A DNA stretch of 64,000 nt from an uncultured Lachnospiraceae bacterium (GTDB lineage Bacteria > Bacillota > Clostridia > Lachnospirales > Lachnospiraceae). The position numbers and the translations under genes are program-made. A model generated the notes under the pieces. It saw only the letters and a program-made list of their open reading frames with translations. It searched no databases and had not been told where the DNA came from. This document shows, in pieces, positions 24,275-33,500 of the stretch. Numbering within the stretch: the first letter of the stretch is position 1; each line of letters opens with the position of its first letter. The stretch is from assembly GCA_910578885.1 (NCBI GenBank), contig CAJTSH010000004.1, positions 62,001-126,000 on the forward strand, written 5' to 3'.

Positions 24275-24970
24275 ATGAAAAGAATTCTGTTAAAATTAAG
24301 CGGCGAGGCTCTGGCAGGCGAGAAGAAGACCGGTTTTGACGAGCCGACAGTTACCGAGGTGGCGCATCAGGTGAAGGAGCTGGTAGATCAGGGCATTCAG
24401 GTCGGCGTTGTAATCGGCGGAGGTAATTTCTGGCGCGGACGTACCAGTGAGACGATTGACCGGACGAAAGCGGATCAGATTGGTATGCTGGCAACGATTA
24501 TGAATTGTATTTATGTGTCTGAGATTTTCCGCTTTGTCGGAATGAAGACCCAGATATTGACGCCGTTTGAATGCGGAAGTATGACGAAGCTGTTTTCTAA
24601 GGATCGTGCGAATAAATATTTTGAGCATGGAATGGTAGTATTTTTTGCAGGGGGAACCGGACATCCATATTTTTCTACGGATACAGGGATTGTTCTTCGT
24701 GCTATTGAGATGGAGGCAGACGGTATCTATCTGGCGAAGGCGATTGACGGCGTCTATGACAGTGATCCGAAAACGAATCCAAATGCAGTGAAATATGATG
24801 AGGTGTCCATACAGGAGGTCATTGATAAGAAATTGGCAGTAGTGGATTTGACAGCATCTATCATGTGCATGGAAAATAAAATGCCGATGTTTGTGTTCGG
24901 GCTGAATGAGGAAAACAGCATTATCAATGCAATTGTTGGTGATTTTAAAGGTACAAAAGTTACGGTTTAA
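24275..24970 (+). CDS. pyrH: UMP kinase
   Basis: A 231-residue bacterial UMP kinase of the amino-acid-kinase fold, forming UDP from UMP and ATP. Seen: KRILLKLSGEAL at the N-terminus, the GGGNFWRG phosphate loop (about residues 49-56) and the D-G-V-Y-D-S-D-P-K segment near the nucleotide site. The hexameric enzyme is usually activated by GTP and inhibited by UTP. ATG 24275 is the family start; the frame extends 16 codons upstream into the bactofilin end. frr follows after 37 bases, the classic pyrH-frr pairing. Confidence 0.97.
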   Translation: MKRILLKLSGEALAGEKKTGFDEPTVTEVAHQVKELVDQGIQVGVVIGGGNFWRGRTSETIDRTKADQIGMLATIMNCIYVSEIFRFVGMKTQILTPFECGSMTKLFSKDRANKYFEHGMVVFFAGGTGHPYFSTDTGIVLRAIEMEADGIYLAKAIDGVYDSDPKTNPNAVKYDEVSIQEVIDKKLAVVDLTASIMCMENKMPMFVFGLNEENSIINAIVGDFKGTKVTV

Positions 24971-25007
24971 ACTTGGGATATCATTTGATTGAGGAGGAGA
25001 ACATATT

Positions 25008-25562
25008 ATGGATGATAGATTAGTGCAGTTTAATGATAAGATGCAGAAGTCCTTGGATAATCTGGTAGAGGAGCTTACTTCCATTCGCGCCGGACGTGCA
25101 AATCCGCATATCTTAGACAAGATAAAAATTGATTATTACGGAACTCCGACCTCGCTCCAGCAGGTTGCCAATATTAACGTTCCGGAGCCGAGGATGATTC
25201 AGATTCAGCCGTGGGAGGCGTCTTTGGTAAAAGAGATCGAGAAAGCGATTCTTACCTCTGATCTGGGCTTGAATCCAAATAATGACGGTAAAGTGATCCG
25301 CTTGGTATTTCCGGAGCTTACGGAGGAACGCAGAAAAGAGCTGGCAAAGGATGTTAAGAAGAAGGGTGAGAATGCTAAGGTTGCTATCCGTAACATCCGT
25401 CGTGACGCCAATGATTCCTTTAAGAAATTGAGCAAGTCTTCTGATATTTCCGAAGATGAAGTTAAGGGACTGGAAGCTGATGCGCAGAAAATGACTGACA
25501 AGTATATAGCGAAGATTGATGAGGCAGTAGAAGCGAAGACAAAAGAGGTACTTACTGTATAA
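25008..25562 (+). CDS. frr: Ribosome recycling factor
   Basis: A 184-residue RRF, which with EF-G splits post-termination ribosomes. Conserved stretches are SIRAGRANPHILDKI (about residues 26-40), NVPEPRMIQIQPW and the C-terminal helix with RNIRRDAND. A TTGAGGAGG-like site precedes the ATG. It follows pyrH in the same transcript. A GGGGACAT-type inverted repeat at 25598-25628 separates it from uppS and could reduce read-through. Confidence 0.98.
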   Translation: MDDRLVQFNDKMQKSLDNLVEELTSIRAGRANPHILDKIKIDYYGTPTSLQQVANINVPEPRMIQIQPWEASLVKEIEKAILTSDLGLNPNNDGKVIRLVFPELTEERRKELAKDVKKKGENAKVAIRNIRRDANDSFKKLSKSSDISEDEVKGLEADAQKMTDKYIAKIDEAVEAKTKEVLTV

Positions 25563-25597
25563 GTGCGTTTTGCGCGCTTTTGGCGAAGTGCGCGTAG

Positions 25598-25628
25598 CAT
25601 GGGGACATAGCAGATGCATGTCCCCATG
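25598..25628. repeat. Inverted repeat between frr and uppS
   Basis: An 11-bp perfect stem (CATGGGGACAT at 25598-25608 with ATGTCCCCATG at 25618-25628) and a 9-base loop. It shares the GGGGACAT core with the longer inverted repeat at 6479-6518. There is no T run, so it is not a classic terminator. Confidence 0.65.
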
Positions 25629-25656
25629 TTCCATGTAAAAACGTAAGGAGGAAGCG

Positions 25657-26355
25657 ATGAAAATTCCGCAGCATGTAGCAATTATATTGGACGGAAACGG
25701 ACGCTGGGCAAAAAGTAAGGGAATGCCGCGAAATTATGGGCATACTATGGGAGCAAAGAATGTTGAAACCATTTTGCGGGCTGCCGGAGATCTGGGAATC
25801 CGTTATGTGACAATGTATGCGTTTTCCACAGAAAACTGGAATCGTCCCCAGAGCGAAGTAGATGCGTTGATGAAGCTTTTGAACAATTATTTAAAGAACT
25901 GTGTAAAGACAGCGAGAAAGAATAATATCCGGGTGCGTGTCATTGGAGATATTTCCGGACTGAATGAAGATTTTCAGAAAAAGATTAAGAATCTGGAGGA
26001 AGAATCAGGGAGCAATGACGGTTTGAACTTTCAGATCGCGATTAACTACGGAAGCCGTGACGAGATGGTGAGGGCCATGAGAAAAATGCTTAAGGATGCG
26101 CCTGCGCCGGAGAATATTACAGAAGAAATGTTTGAACGCTATCTGGATACGTATGGAATACCGGATCCGGATTTACTGATCCGTACCAGCGGTGAACAGC
26201 GGTTATCCAATTATCTATTGTGGCAATTGGCATACAGCGAATTTTATTTTACAGATACGCCCTGGCCGGATTTTTCGCCCGAAGAATTAAAGAAAGCGGT
26301 AGAAGCGTATGGAGACAGAGACCGCAGATATGGGAAGGTCAAGGAGGAAGAGTAA
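25657..26355 (+). CDS. uppS: Isoprenyl transferase (undecaprenyl diphosphate synthase)
   Basis: A 232-residue cis-prenyltransferase. The N-terminal diphosphate-binding motif is ILDGNGRWAK (about residues 10-19, catalytic Asp 12). It is followed by GAKNV, the AFSTENWNRP region and the C-terminal RTSGEQRLSNYLLWQ substrate segment. It builds the C55 lipid carrier for cell-wall synthesis from isopentenyl diphosphate, supplied by Dxr and IspG encoded a few kilobases downstream. An AAGGAGG site precedes the ATG. Its stop codon overlaps the cdsA start by one base. Confidence 0.97.
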   Translation: MKIPQHVAIILDGNGRWAKSKGMPRNYGHTMGAKNVETILRAAGDLGIRYVTMYAFSTENWNRPQSEVDALMKLLNNYLKNCVKTARKNNIRVRVIGDISGLNEDFQKKIKNLEEESGSNDGLNFQIAINYGSRDEMVRAMRKMLKDAPAPENITEEMFERYLDTYGIPDPDLLIRTSGEQRLSNYLLWQLAYSEFYFTDTPWPDFSPEELKKAVEAYGDRDRRYGKVKEEE

Positions 26356-27155
26356 TGTTTAAGACAAGGCTGCTGAGCGGAATTGTTCTTGTGATACTTG
26401 CGTTGGTTCTGATAATTACAGGAGAGGAGATTCTTCTGGCGGGCATCGGGATTGTGTCACTGATTGGATTGTATGAATTATATCGGGTTTTTCGGATGGA
26501 AAAGAGTATAGCAGGATGTTTGGGAGCTGCCCTGACAGCAATCTTTTATTGCAATCTGGAATGGAAGTTTATACCGGATATGATGATATTTGTCATAGGG
26601 GCGCTGGTTCTTTTTATGTTTGTCTATGTGTTTACTTATCCCCAATATAAGACAGAGCAGATGCTTGCGGCATTTTTTGGACTTTTTTATGTGCCTGTGA
26701 TGCTTTCCTATGTGTATCAGACCAGAATTATGGAAAATGGCGCCTATCTTGTATGGCTGATTTTCCTATGCTCCTGGGGCTGCGATACATGTGCATATTG
26801 CGTGGGAGTGCTGATTGGCAAGCATAAGATGACCCCGAAGCTGTCTCCGAAGAAGTCTTGGGAGGGGGCGGTTGGCGGAGTGATTGGAGCCGCTTTGCTG
26901 ACGGTTATCTATGGATTTGTATTCCAAAAGGCAATGGGGACAACAACGCAGGATATTCTGATTCTGGCTGCCATCTGCGCAGTGGGAGCGGTGATTTCCA
27001 TGATTGGAGATTTGACGGCTTCTGCGATTAAGCGGAACTACAATATAAAGGACTATGGGCAATTGATTCCCGGACATGGCGGTATTATGGATCGTTTTGA
27101 CAGTGTAATATTTACTGCGCCGGTGATTTATTTTCTTGCGGCATATCTGCTTTAA
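26355..27155 (+). CDS. cdsA: Phosphatidate cytidylyltransferase
   Basis: A 266-residue polytopic membrane enzyme that makes CDP-diacylglycerol from phosphatidate and CTP, the branch point of phospholipid synthesis. About eight hydrophobic segments are seen. The C-terminal family signature includes SAIKRNYNIKDYGQLIPGHGG followed by MDRFDS (about residues 218-245, here cited only by its key parts). ATG 26355 overlaps the uppS TAA by one base and follows AAGGAGGAAG. The frame is open 45 codons further upstream, inside uppS, and is rejected there. Confidence 0.96.
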   Translation: MFKTRLLSGIVLVILALVLIITGEEILLAGIGIVSLIGLYELYRVFRMEKSIAGCLGAALTAIFYCNLEWKFIPDMMIFVIGALVLFMFVYVFTYPQYKTEQMLAAFFGLFYVPVMLSYVYQTRIMENGAYLVWLIFLCSWGCDTCAYCVGVLIGKHKMTPKLSPKKSWEGAVGGVIGAALLTVIYGFVFQKAMGTTTQDILILAAICAVGAVISMIGDLTASAIKRNYNIKDYGQLIPGHGGIMDRFDSVIFTAPVIYFLAAYLL

Positions 27156-27232
27156 GCTGACAGATTGTTTTTAGGAGAAATCCAGAGCGTAAATGAGAAA
27201 ACGGATGATATTTGAAAGATGTGGGAATGAAA

Positions 27233-28375
27233 ATGAAGAAAATCGCAATACTTGGCTCCACCGGTTCCATTGGAACACAGACGCTTGAAATTGTGCGGGA
27301 GCAGAAGGATTTACAGGTCGTTGCAATGGCGGCGGGAAGTAATATTCGTTTATTGGAAGAACAGATTCGGGAGTTTCATCCTTCTTTTGTGGCAGTATGG
27401 GAGGAAGAGGCGGCAAAAGAACTGAAAGAGAATATCAGCGATATGCAGGTAAAGGTATCCTGCGGCATGGAAGGGCTGATTGAAGCTGCAACTGCCGAAC
27501 AGGCAGAAATACTGGTGACTGCTATTGTGGGAATGCTGGGTATCCGACCTACGATAGCTGCAATAAGGGCAGGGAAAGCCATTGCGCTCGCAAATAAGGA
27601 GACTTTGGTAACAGCGGGACATCTTATTATGCCGTTGGCAAAGGAATGCAATGTGCCGATTCTGCCTGTGGACAGCGAACACAGCGCTATTTTTCAGTCC
27701 TTAAATGGAGAACGGCAGAATAAAATAGCAAAGATACTACTGACTGCTTCCGGCGGGCCTTTCCGCGGCAGGAAGCGGGAGGAGCTGGAAGATATTCAGG
27801 TGGAGGACGCCTTGAAGCATCCGAACTGGACGATGGGCAGAAAGATTACGATTGACTCATCTACTATGGTGAATAAGGGCTTAGAAGTGATTGAGGCGAA
27901 ATGGCTGTTTGATGTGGAGCCAGAAAATATTCAAGTGGTGGTACAGCCGCAGAGCGTGATTCATTCAATGGTGGAGTATGAGGACGGAGCGGTCATTGCC
28001 CAGCTTGGCACGCCGGATATGCGTCTGCCGATTCAGTATGCGCTGTATTATCCAAAGCGCAGACCGCTTGGCGGGGACAGACTGGATTTTTGGAAACTAA
28101 AGAGTATTACTTTTGAAGAACCGGATACAGAAAATTTCCGCGGGCTTGCACTGGCATATGAAGCAATCCGAAGGGGCGGGAATGTTCCGACCGTATTTAA
28201 TGCGGCAAACGAGAGAGCGGTTGCAAAGTTTTTAAACAGGGAGATAAAATATCTGCAGATACCGGAAATCATTGAGGATTGTATGGCCAGGGCAACGTTT
28301 GCCGCATCGCCGTCTGTTGAGCAGATATTGGAAACAGAAGCGGCTGTGTATGACTATATAGAGAGTAGGTTTTAA
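27233..28375 (+). CDS. dxr: 1-deoxy-D-xylulose 5-phosphate reductoisomerase
   Basis: A 380-residue Dxr, the NADPH-dependent second step of the MEP isoprenoid pathway (DXP to MEP) and the target of fosmidomycin. Seen: the nucleotide-binding GSTGSIGTQTL near the N-terminus, the metal-binding PVDSEHSA, the KHPNWTMG segment and the VNKGLEVIEA segment. ATG 27233 is chosen with GTGGGA six bases upstream; a TTG at 27212 and ATG at 27227 are possible but poorer. rseP begins two bases after the stop. Confidence 0.97.
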   Translation: MKKIAILGSTGSIGTQTLEIVREQKDLQVVAMAAGSNIRLLEEQIREFHPSFVAVWEEEAAKELKENISDMQVKVSCGMEGLIEAATAEQAEILVTAIVGMLGIRPTIAAIRAGKAIALANKETLVTAGHLIMPLAKECNVPILPVDSEHSAIFQSLNGERQNKIAKILLTASGGPFRGRKREELEDIQVEDALKHPNWTMGRKITIDSSTMVNKGLEVIEAKWLFDVEPENIQVVVQPQSVIHSMVEYEDGAVIAQLGTPDMRLPIQYALYYPKRRPLGGDRLDFWKLKSITFEEPDTENFRGLALAYEAIRRGGNVPTVFNAANERAVAKFLNREIKYLQIPEIIEDCMARATFAASPSVEQILETEAAVYDYIESRF

Positions 28376-28377
28376 GA

Positions 28378-29409
28378 ATGAAAATTATTATCGCGCTTAT
28401 TATTTTTAGTGCCATTATTTTGTTTCATGAACTGGGACATTTTTTGCTGGCAAAGAAAAACGGAATTCGTGTCAATGAATTCTGCTTGGGATTAGGACCC
28501 ACCTTAGTGGGATTTACCAAGGGAGAGACGAAGTATTCCATTAAGCTTCTGCCCTTTGGCGGAGCCTGCATGATGGAAGGAGAGGACGAGGAAAGCACCA
28601 CAGAGGGTTCTTTTGGAAGCAAGTCTGTCTGGGCAAGAATTTCCGTTGTGGCAGCGGGACCCGTTTTCAATTTCATTATGGCGTTTGTTTTTTCTCTGAT
28701 TATGGTAAGCTGCCTGGGCTTTGACAGACCGGTTCTGACCGGAGTGACTGAAAGTTACCCGGCAGCAGAGGCGGGGATGCAGGAAGGAGATGAAATCGTA
28801 AGGCTGAATGGCAAACGGATACATTTTGCCAGAGAAATCAGTTTTTATACGTATTTTCATTCCGAGGAAGAAATGGATATTGTCTTTAAAAGAGACGGAG
28901 AGACGCAGGAAGTGCATCTTGTTCCGGAATATGAGGAAGAAAGTGAACGCTATCTGATTGGAATCCAGTACAGCGTAGAGAGAGTGAGGGGAAACGTTCT
29001 CCAGACGATTCAATACAGCGTCTACGAATTGAAATATTGGATTTGTACAACACTCGAAAGCCTGAAGTTCCTGATTACCGGAACGGTCGGCGTCAATGAA
29101 CTGTCGGGGCCGGTGGGTATTGTCAAGAATATGGGCGATTCATATGATGCCAGCAGGGCGGCAGGTATTTTTTCCTTAATCATGACGATGCTGCAATGGG
29201 GAATCCTCTTATCGGCGAACTTAGGCGTGATGAATCTGCTTCCGCTCCCGGCGCTGGACGGCGGAAGACTGGTATTTCTCATTATTGAGGCGATCCGTGG
29301 CAAACGCGTCAATCCGGATAAAGAAGGTATGGTGCATTTCATTGGTCTTGTGCTTTTGATGGGACTAATGGTGTTTGTAATGTTTAACGATATCCGAAAG
29401 CTGTTCTGA
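28378..29409 (+). CDS. rseP: Site-2 intramembrane zinc metalloprotease RseP
   Basis: A 343-residue RIP metalloprotease. The zinc motif HELGH is at residues 17-21 in TM1. A single PDZ domain (about 120-200, GVTESYPAAEAGMQEGDEI) lies between TM segments. The third zinc ligand is in NLLPLPALDGGR (about 282-293), and C-terminal TMs follow. It cuts membrane-embedded substrates such as anti-sigma factors and signal-peptide remnants inside the lipid bilayer. It lies in the conserved order dxr-rseP-ispG and begins two bases after the dxr stop. Its substrate here is unknown. Confidence 0.96.
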   Translation: MKIIIALIIFSAIILFHELGHFLLAKKNGIRVNEFCLGLGPTLVGFTKGETKYSIKLLPFGGACMMEGEDEESTTEGSFGSKSVWARISVVAAGPVFNFIMAFVFSLIMVSCLGFDRPVLTGVTESYPAAEAGMQEGDEIVRLNGKRIHFAREISFYTYFHSEEEMDIVFKRDGETQEVHLVPEYEEESERYLIGIQYSVERVRGNVLQTIQYSVYELKYWICTTLESLKFLITGTVGVNELSGPVGIVKNMGDSYDASRAAGIFSLIMTMLQWGILLSANLGVMNLLPLPALDGGRLVFLIIEAIRGKRVNPDKEGMVHFIGLVLLMGLMVFVMFNDIRKLF

Positions 29410-29455
29410 TAGAGAATGTATGTGCAAAAATGGCGCAGCAAGGAGAAAATGTGAT

Positions 29456-30520
29456 ATGAAAAGAAGGATTACAAAGGAAGTTCGGATTGGAGACAGAGTG
29501 ATTGGCGGAGGAAATCCGGTTCTGATTCAGTCCATGACAAATACAAAAACGGAAGATGTAGAGGCGACAGTGACGCAGATACAGGCATTAACTGCCGCAG
29601 GCTGTGAGATTATCCGTTGTGCCGTACCGACAATGGAAGCGGCGGCGGCATTGAGCGAAATCAGAAAGCAGATTGAGCTTCCTCTGGTGGCGGATATTCA
29701 TTTTGATTATAAACTGGCGATTGCGGCGATGGAGCATGGTGCGGATAAGATTCGCATCAATCCCGGAAATATTGGGGATATCGGCAGGGTAAAGGCAGTT
29801 GTAGATGCGGCGAAGGAGCGGAATATCCCGATTCGGGTGGGCGTAAACAGCGGTTCTTTGGAGAAGGAGCTGGTGGAGAAATATCATGGCGTGACAGCCG
29901 AGGGGATTGTAGAGAGCGCGCTGGATAAAGTGAAGCTGATTGAGGATATGGGTTATGACAATCTGGTCGTCAGCATTAAGTCCTCAGACGTCATGATGTG
30001 TGTAAAAGCACATGAACTGATTGCCAGCCAGACGGAGCATCCGCTTCATGTGGGAATTACCGAGGCAGGAACGCTTATCAGCGGTAATATTAAGTCCTCC
30101 ATTGGACTGGGACTCATCCTTAGTCAGGGAATCGGTGATACGATTCGTGTTTCATTGACGGGAAATCCTTTGGAGGAAATCAAATCGGCAAAATTAATCC
30201 TGCGGACGCTTGGACTTCGCAAGGGCGGCATTGAAGTGGTATCCTGTCCGACCTGCGGCAGAACGAAGATTGATTTAATTGGGCTTGCAAATCAGGTAGA
30301 GAACATGGTCGCAGACATTCCGCTGGATATTAAGGTCGCAGTCATGGGCTGTGTCGTGAACGGTCCCGGAGAAGCAAAGGAAGCGGATATCGGAATTGCC
30401 GGAGGCGCCGGAGAAGGATTGCTTATAAAGCATGGAGAAATCTGCAAAAAAGTACCGGAAGAGGAACTTTTAACAGAGCTTCGTAAGGAGCTGCTAAATT
30501 GGAGTGAAGCGCATGGCTAA
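29456..30520 (+). CDS. ispG: 4-hydroxy-3-methylbut-2-enyl diphosphate synthase (IspG/GcpE)
   Basis: A 354-residue [4Fe-4S] enzyme that reductively converts MEcPP to HMBPP, the penultimate MEP-pathway step. The TIM-barrel part begins with VLIQSMTNTKTEDVEATV (about residues 23-40). The cluster cysteines are in SCPTCGR and MGCVVNGPGE (about 264-313). Electrons come from ferredoxin or flavodoxin. ATG 29456 with an AAGGAG site is chosen; twelve codons upstream are open but not conserved. It overlaps the polC start by 8 bases. Confidence 0.97.
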   Translation: MKRRITKEVRIGDRVIGGGNPVLIQSMTNTKTEDVEATVTQIQALTAAGCEIIRCAVPTMEAAAALSEIRKQIELPLVADIHFDYKLAIAAMEHGADKIRINPGNIGDIGRVKAVVDAAKERNIPIRVGVNSGSLEKELVEKYHGVTAEGIVESALDKVKLIEDMGYDNLVVSIKSSDVMMCVKAHELIASQTEHPLHVGITEAGTLISGNIKSSIGLGLILSQGIGDTIRVSLTGNPLEEIKSAKLILRTLGLRKGGIEVVSCPTCGRTKIDLIGLANQVENMVADIPLDIKVAVMGCVVNGPGEAKEADIGIAGGAGEGLLIKHGEICKKVPEEELLTELRKELLNWSEAHG

Positions 30521-33500
30521 ACTTTTTTTTGAAGTTTTTCCAACCCTTAACTTAAGGGGAGAAATTCATAATCTGATGGAAGAGGTCGAGGTGGTGAAAG
30601 TCACCTCGAATCGTGCAAAAGACGCCATTAAGGTATATATTGAAAGTAACCGTCTGATTGAGAAACCACAGATATTTTTCATAGAAAACGAGATTATGAA
30701 GCAGTTATTTCCAGATAGGGGGATAACTGTTAAAATTATGGAAAAATTTAATTTGTCCATGCAGTACACGCCGGAGAGGCTGATGGATATATATCGGGAC
30801 AGTATTTTAGAAGAGCTTCGCGCCTACAGTCTGCTTTTGTATAATCTGTTCCGCTGTGCCGGAATGAAATTTGACAGGGAAGATCACATGATTCTTCTGT
30901 TAGAGGATTCCATTGTATCCCAGAACCGTTCCGATGAATTGATTGACATATTGGAGAAGGTCATCTGTGAACGCTGCGGGCTAAAGCTGATGATTGAGCC
31001 GGAATATGAAGAGGCAAAGACCAGCCGCCATATCAAGAATGCAGATATCCAGATGCAGCAGGAAGTTCAGAATATCGTAAGGCTTGCCGCAGTACATAAA
31101 GGGGAAGAAAATGACGATTTGGATGCCGGGACGCCGGGTGCGGGAGAAAATCAGGCGGCACAGGCAAAAGGAGCGTCCGGAGCAAGAGGAAGCGCTTCTG
31201 CTGCAAAGACGACGTCAAAAAGCAAAAGCCCGGCAGCTTCGTCTGGCTCCGGCAGCGTGGGGGGAGGCAGAGATTTCAAAGGAAACGGAAGCTATGGCCG
31301 CAGGGATTTTTACAAGAAATCGGATAACCCGGATGTTATTTACGGGCGTGATTTTGAGGACGAAGTGATTCCGATTGAAACCATCGTAGGTGAAATGGGA
31401 GAGGTGGCAATCCGGGGGCAGATATTATCCTTAGATACGAGAGAAATTCGAAATGAGAAGACGATTGTCATTTTGTCGATGACAGATTTTACGGATACCA
31501 TCGTACTAAAGATATTTACCAGGAATGAAAATCTTACGGACATTTTAGACGGATTGAAGAAGGGCGCTTTTATAAAAGTAAAGGGCGTTACTACGATTGA
31601 CAAATTTGATAGTGAACTGACAATCGGCTCTATTGTCGGAATTAAGAAAATTCCTGATTTTACTTCCGTTCGGATGGACAACAGCCCGGAAAAGCGGGTA
31701 GAGCTGCACTGTCATACCAAGATGAGCGATATGGACGGCGTTTCGGATGTACAGGACATCATCAAGCGCGCGGCGGCGTGGGGGCATAAGGCGATTGCGA
31801 TTACCGACCACGGGGCGATTCAGGCGTTTCCGATTGCGAATCACACCAGCCTGCCGGAAGGACAGAATATCAAAATCATCTATGGCGTAGAGGCATATCT
31901 GGTTGACGATTTAAAGGACATTGCAGAAAATTCAAAAAATCAGTCCTTGAATGACAGCTATGTAGTGTTTGATCTGGAGACGACGGGATTTTCGCCGCTA
32001 ATTAATAAAATCATTGAAATCGGAGCGGTAAAGGTGGTGAACGGAACAATTACGGAGCGTTTTTCGACCTTTGTCAATCCACAGGTTCCGATACCGTTTC
32101 ACATTGAAAATCTCACCAGTATCCGGGATGATATGGTGATGGATGCGCCTGTGATTGAAGAGATTCTTCCGAAGTTCATGGAATTTTGCGAGGGCTGTGT
32201 CATGGTGGCGCACAATGCGGACTTTGACATGAGCTTTATCAAGCATAATTGCGATCTGCAGGGAATCTCCTATGATTTTACGATTGTAGATACGGTAGCG
32301 CTCGCCAGAATGCTTCTGCCGAATCTGAATCGATTTAAGCTGGATACGGTAGCGAAGGCGGTCAACGTGCCGCTTGGGTTTCATCACCGCGCGGTGGATG
32401 ATGCCGCATGTACGGCGGATATCTTTGTGAAATTCATCGAGATGTTAGGAGAACGTGGAATTAAGGACTTAGACGGCATAAATGCGGAAGGACATGTGAC
32501 AAACAGTATGGTAAAAAAGATGCCTACCTATCATGCGATTATCCTTGCCGCCAATGAGATCGGAAGGGTAAATCTCTACCGTCTGGTTTCCTTGTCCCAT
32601 CTGACTTACTATCAGAAAAGACCGAGAATTCCAAAGAGCGAATTCGTGAAGTACAGAGAGGGGCTTTTGCTTGGCTCGGCATGTGAGGCGGGGGAGCTGT
32701 ATCAGGCGATTTTACAGGGAAGACCCCAGGAAGAAATTGTCCGTCTGGTGAAGTTCTATGATTATCTGGAGATTCAGCCTTTGGGCAACAACAGCTTCAT
32801 GCTAAGGGAAGAGAAGTATCCGGTGTCATCGGTGGAGGAATTGCAGGATATCAACCGAAGAATCTGTAAACTGGGTGAAGATTTTCATAAGATGGTGGTT
32901 GCGACCTGCGACGTACATTTTTTGGACCCGGAGGATGAGGTGTACCGGAGGATCATCCTTGCCGGAAACGGATTTAAAGATGCGGATGAGCAGGCGCCGC
33001 TGTATCTGCGGACTACAGAGGAGATGTTAAAGGAATTTGACTATCTGGGCAGCGATAAGGCGCATGAGGTAGTGATTACCAATCCAAACCGGATTGCAGA
33101 TATTTGCGAACGGATTTCACCGGTGCGCCCTGACAAGTGCCCGCCGGTCATTGAGAATTCAGACCAGATGCTGCGGGATATCTGCTATAACAAGGCGCAT
33201 GAAATGTATGGGGAAGAGCTTCCCGGCATCGTGTATGAGCGGTTGGAGAGGGAGCTGAATTCCATTATCAGCAATGGCTATGCAGTTATGTACATCATTG
33301 CCCAGAAGCTTGTTTGGAAATCAAACGAGGACGGTTATCTGGTCGGCTCCCGCGGCTCTGTCGGTTCCTCCTTTGTGGCGACGATGTCCGGCGTTACCGA
33401 GGTAAATCCGTTATCACCTCATTACTATTGCGAGGAATGCCATTACAGTGATTTTGATTCTCCGGAGGTAAAGAAATACGCAGGGGCTTCCGGCTGTGAT

